From assembly GCA_016869895.1 (NCBI GenBank), contig VGDC01000036.1:1-10218 (forward strand): a stretch of DNA of 10,218 nt, read 5' to 3'. Under the pieces are notes generated by a model that ran no database searches, had not been told where the DNA came from, and saw only the letters and a list, made by a program, of their open reading frames with translations. The stretch's first letter is position 1. Each line of letters begins with the position of its first letter. Positions 6,701 through 10,218 of this stretch are shown one piece after another. A program made the position numbers and the translations under genes. Origin of the DNA: Alphaproteobacteria bacterium (GTDB taxonomy: Bacteria; Pseudomonadota; Alphaproteobacteria; Rickettsiales; VGDC01).

Positions 6701-6758
6701 TTTTCATAAAAGTAGCTGCCACATTATCTTGAATGTCGGGCAGCTTTTTTTATGAAAA
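6701..6758 (+). terminator. Terminator of tRNA-Gly within a long palindrome
   Basis: The core stem is AGCTGCC (6714-6720) with GGCAGCT (6739-6745), extended inward by ACATT/AATGT around ATCTTG, with a CG bulge, and followed by seven T residues (6745-6751). The symmetry continues outward, TTTTCAT (6701-6707) matching ATGAAAA (6752-6758). It starts directly after the tRNA CCA end and is a strong Rho-independent terminator candidate. Confidence 0.88.
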
Positions 6759-6771
6759 TTTTTTGGCTTGA

Positions 6772-6866
6772 GAACTCTGGGAGTTCGACAGTGCGCAGCA
6801 CTGGACGGCGCAGCCGCCCGCAGGGTGAACCTGCGTGAGCAGGTGAATCAATCTCTTCACCCGCTC
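6772..6866. repeat. Chain of five small hairpins containing a degenerate second copy of the tRNA-Gly 3' end
   Basis: Consecutive hairpins are: GAACTC/GAGTTC with loop TGG (6772-6786); CAGTGC/GCACTG with loop GCA (6789-6803); GGCG/CGCC with loop CAGC (6807-6818); CGCAGG/CCTGCG with loop GTGAA (6819-6835); and GAGC-A-GGTGAA with TTCACC-C-GCTC around an 8-nt loop (6837-6866). The last 17 bases, 6850-6866, are identical to tRNA-Gly 6682-6698, and both are followed by one differing base and then A and TTTT. Upstream, GAGTTCGA (6781-6788) repeats the tRNA T-arm sequence at 6674-6681 except for one base. Relative to the tRNA, the copy is interrupted by 62 bases (6789-6850) exactly at the T loop. No coding frame of note is present. 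Confidence 0.75.
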
Positions 6867-6875
6867 TATTTTTCT

Positions 6876-6906
6876 ACAAAATAGCCGCTTTATGCGGCTA
6901 TTTTGT
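6876..6906 (+). terminator. Second terminator after the tRNA-like repeat
   Basis: A perfect 13-bp stem, ACAAAATAGCCGC (6876-6888) with GCGGCTATTTTGT (6894-6906), has the loop TTTAT. Its 3' arm includes the T tract TTTTGTT. It begins 9 nt after the duplicated tRNA end, as the first terminator follows the real tRNA. Confidence 0.75.
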
Positions 6907-6920
6907 TGGAAAAAATTCCC

Positions 6921-6949
6921 CAAACAAAAAGGGAGCCGAAGCTCCCTTT
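6921..6949 (-). terminator. Terminator of the symporter gene
   Basis: Read leftward: a perfect 9-bp stem AAAGGGAGC/GCTCCCTTT with a stable TTCG loop (6949-6928), continuing into TTTTTGTTTG. It lies 22 bp past the symporter stop codon. Confidence 0.9.
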
Positions 6950-6971
6950 CCGTGATTATGTTGGAAAGACG

Positions 6972-8228
6972 TTACACGGTCATATCTTTATAGGTCTTCA
7001 TATCCAGCTCACCCTCGGTCTTATCGATGATGAAGGTGATAGCACAGTCACCCGTGATATTCACGGTGGTGCGGAACATGTCCAGGATACGGTCAACGCC
7101 GAGCAGCAAGGCGATACCCTCGATGGGGATCCCCACGGAGCTCAGCACCATGCCCATGAAGATGATGGAGCCACTGGGGATGCCCGCCGCGCCGATGGAG
7201 CCGAGGGTGCAGGTGAGGATAAGCGTCAGGTATTCATGCACGCCAAGGTCGATGCCATAGATCTGCGCGAAGAACACCGACACGATGCCGAGATAGATCG
7301 CTGTACCGTCCATATTGATGCACGCGCCCAGCGGCATCATGAAGTTGCTGGAACTCTGGGATACCCCCATGCGGTCCTGCAATTCGCGCATGGCGGTCGA
7401 AAGCGTCGCCTTGCTAGAGCTGGTGGAGAAGGCCATGATCTGCGAAGGAATCATCTTCCGATAGAAGGGGATCGGCGATACACGCGCGAAGAGGAAGATA
7501 AGCATCCCGAAGAACAGATATTGTATGATGCACGCGCCGATGACCAGCACGACGATGCGCAGCAGGCTGATAAGCAGGTCGAAGCCCGTGGTGCCGATCA
7601 TCGAAGCCACGAAACCGAACACCGCCAGCGGGGCGAGACGCACGATCCACTCGATCATCTTGAAGGTGATATGCGCCAGTTCCTGGTTCAGCTGTTTGAC
7701 CTTGTCGGTCTCCCCGCGGATGTTGTTCATCACGATACCCGTGAACACCGCGAAAATTACGATCTGCAGGTAGAAATCCCCCGCCAGCGCGTTCACGATG
7801 TTATGCGGGATGAGCATCATCAGGAAGCCGCCGATGGAGGGCGCGGTCTGCGCGGCTTCCACAGCCCCTGTGTCAAGGTCGTTAGGAAGCGTCACGCCCT
7901 GTCCGGGGTGGAAGATATTGGCCAGCACAAGACCCATGATGACCGCCAGCGCAGCCGTGGCGAGATAGGCCGAAGTGCCTTTGATGGCGATGGTCTTGAA
8001 GTGTTTTTCCTGCGTGAGGCTGGTGATACCCGCGATGAGCGCGAAGAAGATGAGCGGCGCAACCACCATCTTGACCAGTTTGAAGAAGATGACGCCGAGG
8101 ACTTTGAAATCAGCGGCCTGTTCACCCATCAGATAACCGACGAGTACCCCAAGCACGAGGCCTAGCGCCACTTGGCCGCCCATGCCGATGCCAAAAAATT
8201 TCCACTCTGCGCTTGCGCTACCAGCCAT
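6972..8228 (-). CDS. Dicarboxylate/amino-acid:cation symporter (DAACS/SDF family, GltP/DctA type)
   Basis: This 418-residue inner-membrane transporter of the glutamate-transporter fold has the family's usual length. The C-terminal transport core carries all signatures: the serine-rich HP1 motif STSSSKATLST (268-278), NMDGT (305-309) in TM7, GIPSGSI in HP2 (349-355), and TM8 with Asp383, Arg386, Asn390 and Asp394 in DRILDMFRTTVNITGD. In archaeal GltPh the TM8 arginine binds the substrate side-chain carboxylate, so an acidic substrate (aspartate, glutamate or a C4-dicarboxylate) driven by Na+ or H+ is likely; the exact one cannot be told. The ATG at 8228 is supported by GGAGGG six bases upstream. 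The gene is a single leftward unit with its own terminator, divergent from the MFS gene. An open frame of 420 codons on the opposite strand is a compositional shadow. Confidence 0.95.
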   Translation of the reverse strand: MAGSASAEWKFFGIGMGGQVALGLVLGVLVGYLMGEQAADFKVLGVIFFKLVKMVVAPLIFFALIAGITSLTQEKHFKTIAIKGTSAYLATAALAVIMGLVLANIFHPGQGVTLPNDLDTGAVEAAQTAPSIGGFLMMLIPHNIVNALAGDFYLQIVIFAVFTGIVMNNIRGETDKVKQLNQELAHITFKMIEWIVRLAPLAVFGFVASMIGTTGFDLLISLLRIVVLVIGACIIQYLFFGMLIFLFARVSPIPFYRKMIPSQIMAFSTSSSKATLSTAMRELQDRMGVSQSSSNFMMPLGACINMDGTAIYLGIVSVFFAQIYGIDLGVHEYLTLILTCTLGSIGAAGIPSGSIIFMGMVLSSVGIPIEGIALLLGVDRILDMFRTTVNITGDCAITFIIDKTEGELDMKTYKDMTV

Positions 8229-8443
8229 GCATCCCTCCGGTATTTAACACTTTTATGGGTGTCCGCCTGTTGTTTTTTTGCGTTTTTTGGCCAAGACAGG
8301 CTCGGAAAGTAACAAATTTTTGCTTTTTTACCTAACAAAAATTGCGAAAAACTGCATCCGCATTCCAAACGCTTTTTTTATTCGTCTTGTGGAGCGAAAA
8401 TTGGCTATAGTGCCTGAAACCTCCTCCGCAGACAGGTGCATCG
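8229..8443. other. AT-rich divergent intergenic region
   Basis: These 215 bp separate the leftward symporter and the rightward MFS gene and must hold both promoters. The region is rich in A and T runs and much poorer in GC than its flanks. A TATAGT at 8406-8411 is a plausible -10 for the MFS gene, with a 5' leader of about 26 nt, but no good -35 lies at the right distance. I could not pick a convincing symporter promoter. No coding frame or strong hairpin was seen. Confidence 0.4.
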
Positions 8444-9772
8444 ATGCAGAAGAACCAGTTCGCCCTTTTGAAAACACGCCGCTTTCTGCCGCTGTTCATC
8501 ACCATGTTCCTCGGCGCGTTCAACGATAACGTGTTCAAGAACGCGCTGGTCATCCTGACCACTTATGTCATCGCGGAAAAAGCGGGGCTGAACGCCCAGA
8601 TGCTGGTGACCGCCGCTGCGGGCATCTTCATATTGCCGTTCTTCCTGTTCTCCGCCACGGCGGGGCAGCTGGCCGATAGCGTGGAGAAGACGCGCATCAT
8701 CGGCTGGATAAAAATCATCGAAGCGATATTGATGGCCATCGGCGCGATAGGCTTTTACACGCAGAACATCTGGCTGCTGCTGGCCGTGCTCTTCGGCATG
8801 GGGGTGCATTCGACCTTCTTCGGCCCCATCAAATTCAGCATCATCCCACAACACCTCGCCAAAGACGAGCTTATCGGCGGCAATGCGCTGGTCGGCGCGG
8901 GCACGTTCCTGTCCATCCTCTTCGGCACGCTCATCGGCGGATTGCTTATCTTGCACGAAAGCGGGGTGGTGTTCATCTCTGTGCTGACGGTTGCCGTGGC
9001 GGTGGCGGGCTATGCCTCCAGCCGCTTCATCCCCCCTGCCCCCTCGAAAGCCAAAAGCCCCATCCGCTGGAACATCGCCAAGGAAACATGGAACATCATC
9101 GGCAGCGCGCGCAAGAATCAGGATGTGTTCCTCTCCATCCTTGGCATTTCGTGGTTCTGGCTGGTCGGCGCGACCTACCTCGCCCAGTTCCCCGTGCTGG
9201 CGCAGAGCACCTTCGGGGCGGATGAAACGGTCGTCACCTTCTTCCTGACGTTGTTCTCCATCGGCATCGGCATCGGCTCGCTGCTGTGCAACCGCATCCT
9301 TAAAGGCAAAATCAGCGGGACGTATGTGCCCTTCGGCGCGCTGGGCATGGCGTTATTCACCATCATCCTCTATTTCTCCAGCCACAACCTCGCGCCCACG
9401 GGCGAGTTGATCGGCATCGGCCAGTTCATCGCCAACCCTGCCCATTGGCTGCCACTGGCGATGCTGGTGCTGATTCCCGTCTCCGGCGGAATCTACATCG
9501 TGCCGCTTTACGCCATCATGCAGGAACGCTCGGACGACGCGCACCGCTCGCGCATCATCGCCGCGAATAACGTCATGAACGCGCTGTTCATGGTCGGTTC
9601 AGCCATCCTCACGCTCGTCCTGTTCTCCATCGGCTTCAAAGTGACGGATGTGTTGCTGTTCATCGGCGTCATCAACATCCCTGTCGCGTTCTTCATCCGC
9701 AAAATCGTCAAACGTCAGCAAGCGCGCAATGCCGCCGCTGCTGCCGAAAACGGAGGCAACCATGCTGCGTAA
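8444..9772 (+). CDS. LplT-like MFS transporter (probable lysophospholipid transporter)
   Basis: This 442-residue inner-membrane protein has about 12 hydrophobic segments. Near the N terminus is FLGAFNDNVFKNAL (22-35), and the loop after TM2 has GQLADSVEKTR (74-84), an MFS motif-A variant. The stretch FFGPIKFSIIPQHLAKDELI (125-144) resembles the transporter module of LplT and of fused transporter/acyltransferase/acyl-ACP-synthetase proteins. LplT flips lysophospholipids, mainly lysophosphatidylethanolamine, inward for re-acylation by Aas. That role fits here because the next gene is aas, whose start lies 11 nt inside this gene. The C terminus (VKRQQARNAAAAAENGGNHAA) is a hydrophilic tail, as expected of a complete protein. 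The start ATG has a weak AGGT upstream. Substrate is inferred from context and resemblance. Confidence 0.87.
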   Translation: MQKNQFALLKTRRFLPLFITMFLGAFNDNVFKNALVILTTYVIAEKAGLNAQMLVTAAAGIFILPFFLFSATAGQLADSVEKTRIIGWIKIIEAILMAIGAIGFYTQNIWLLLAVLFGMGVHSTFFGPIKFSIIPQHLAKDELIGGNALVGAGTFLSILFGTLIGGLLILHESGVVFISVLTVAVAVAGYASSRFIPPAPSKAKSPIRWNIAKETWNIIGSARKNQDVFLSILGISWFWLVGATYLAQFPVLAQSTFGADETVVTFFLTLFSIGIGIGSLLCNRILKGKISGTYVPFGALGMALFTIILYFSSHNLAPTGELIGIGQFIANPAHWLPLAMLVLIPVSGGIYIVPLYAIMQERSDDAHRSRIIAANNVMNALFMVGSAILTLVLFSIGFKVTDVLLFIGVINIPVAFFIRKIVKRQQARNAAAAAENGGNHAA

Positions 9773-10218
9773 TGTATTGTATATCCTGCTGAAGCTGCTG
9801 TTCCGCGTGGAAGTGAGCGGGTTGGAGAACATCCAAAAAGCGGGCAAACGCGCTCTCATCATCGCCAACCATCAATCCTTCTTGGATGCGGTGCTCATCG
9901 CCGTGCTGCTGCCCGAACGCCCCATGTTCGCCATCAATACCGTGATCGCGCGCCAATGGTGGATGCAGCCTTTCCTGAAAATCGCCTCCACCTTCCCCCT
10001 TGACCCCACCAGCCCGATGGCGACCAAGAAACTCATCGACGAAATCAAGAAGGACAAGCATTGCGTCATCTTCCCTGAAGGGCGCATCACCACCACGGGC
10101 GCGCTGATGAAGATGTACAACGGCCCTGCGATGATCGCCGATAAATCCGGCGCGATGCTGCTGCCCGTGCGGATAGACGGCGCACAATACACTTTCTTCT
10201 CACGTTTGAAAGGCGTGC
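9762..10218 (+). CDS. aas: Acyl-ACP--phospholipid O-acyltransferase (Aas), N-terminal acyltransferase part
   Basis: The gene runs off the right edge with 152 residues visible. These form a PlsC-type (LPLAT) acyltransferase domain: ANHQSFLD supplies the HX4D catalytic pair (His37/Asp42), VIFPEGRITTTGALMK (102-117) is the substrate-binding block, and PVRIDGA and FFSRLKG follow. The similarity to E. coli Aas is close throughout, for example in PLDPTSPMA, FPEGRITTTG, SLMK/ALMK and FSRLKG. E. coli Aas has about 719 residues with a C-terminal acyl-ACP synthetase domain, which would lie outside the window; without it a stand-alone acyltransferase remains possible. Aas re-acylates 2-acyl-lysophospholipids at the inner membrane. 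The start is firm: GGAGG (9752-9756) sits 5 nt before the ATG. The gene overlaps the transporter by 11 nt in a different frame. Confidence 0.92.
   Translation, partial: MLRNVLYILLKLLFRVEVSGLENIQKAGKRALIIANHQSFLDAVLIAVLLPERPMFAINTVIARQWWMQPFLKIASTFPLDPTSPMATKKLIDEIKKDKHCVIFPEGRITTTGALMKMYNGPAMIADKSGAMLLPVRIDGAQYTFFSRLKGV

Noticed and set aside
6824..6835. GGTGAACCTGCG, identical to part of the conserved 3' end of eukaryotic 18S rRNA
   Set aside because: It is a 12-base match without the surrounding rRNA sequence and is explained by the local CGCAGG/CCTGCG hairpin.
6682..6866. attL/attR pair of an integrated element at tRNA-Gly
   Set aside because: The repeats are only about 150 bp apart with no integrase or cargo between, so no element is currently bounded by them; at most it is a remnant.
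6903..8165. A 420-codon open frame on the plus strand opposite the symporter gene
   Set aside because: It is antisense to a gene with complete family motifs, is dominated by His, Asp, Glu and Arg as expected from a shadow of hydrophobic codons, and has no recognisable domain or ribosome binding site.

Overview
The window reads as a stretch of ordinary chromosome from an alphaproteobacterium with moderately high GC content. Pointers are a DUF1150 protein (a family typical of Alphaproteobacteria, ending in the characteristic LEPxSVH), a Trm112-type protein without paired zinc cysteines, a ubiquinone-biosynthesis flavin hydroxylase, and compact gene pairs joined by ATGA or TGATG overlaps. I cannot place it more precisely.

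Layout, left to right: (1) the 3' end of yajQ and its probable terminator; (2) a lone DUF1150 gene with its own promoter and terminator; (3) a leftward pair, xthA (exonuclease III) then a secreted M23 peptidoglycan peptidase, coupled by ATGA; (4) a rightward pair, a two-domain LOG-family protein then a UbiH/UbiF/Coq6-type hydroxylase 2 nt downstream. Pairs 3 and 4 diverge from overlapping promoters that share one -10 region. (5) An imperfect palindrome of about 112 bp fills the gap between convergent genes. (6) A leftward pair, Trm112-family protein then a DUF1189-like membrane protein. (7) tRNA-Gly(GCC), its terminator, then a chain of small hairpins that contains a second copy of the tRNA 3' end and closes with another terminator. 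(8) A leftward dicarboxylate/amino-acid:cation symporter with a strong terminator. (9) A rightward pair, an LplT-like MFS transporter and the 5' part of aas, overlapping by 11 nt; together these look like a lysophospholipid uptake and re-acylation system.

No mobile-element genes, CRISPR array or defence system are visible. The most unusual stretch is about 6680-6910, where 3'-terminal tRNA-Gly sequence recurs in degenerate, interrupted form among consecutive perfect hairpins. Next are the intergenic palindrome at 5321-5432 and the probable tandem LOG-fold duplication in the 428-residue protein. The rest looks like conserved housekeeping content.
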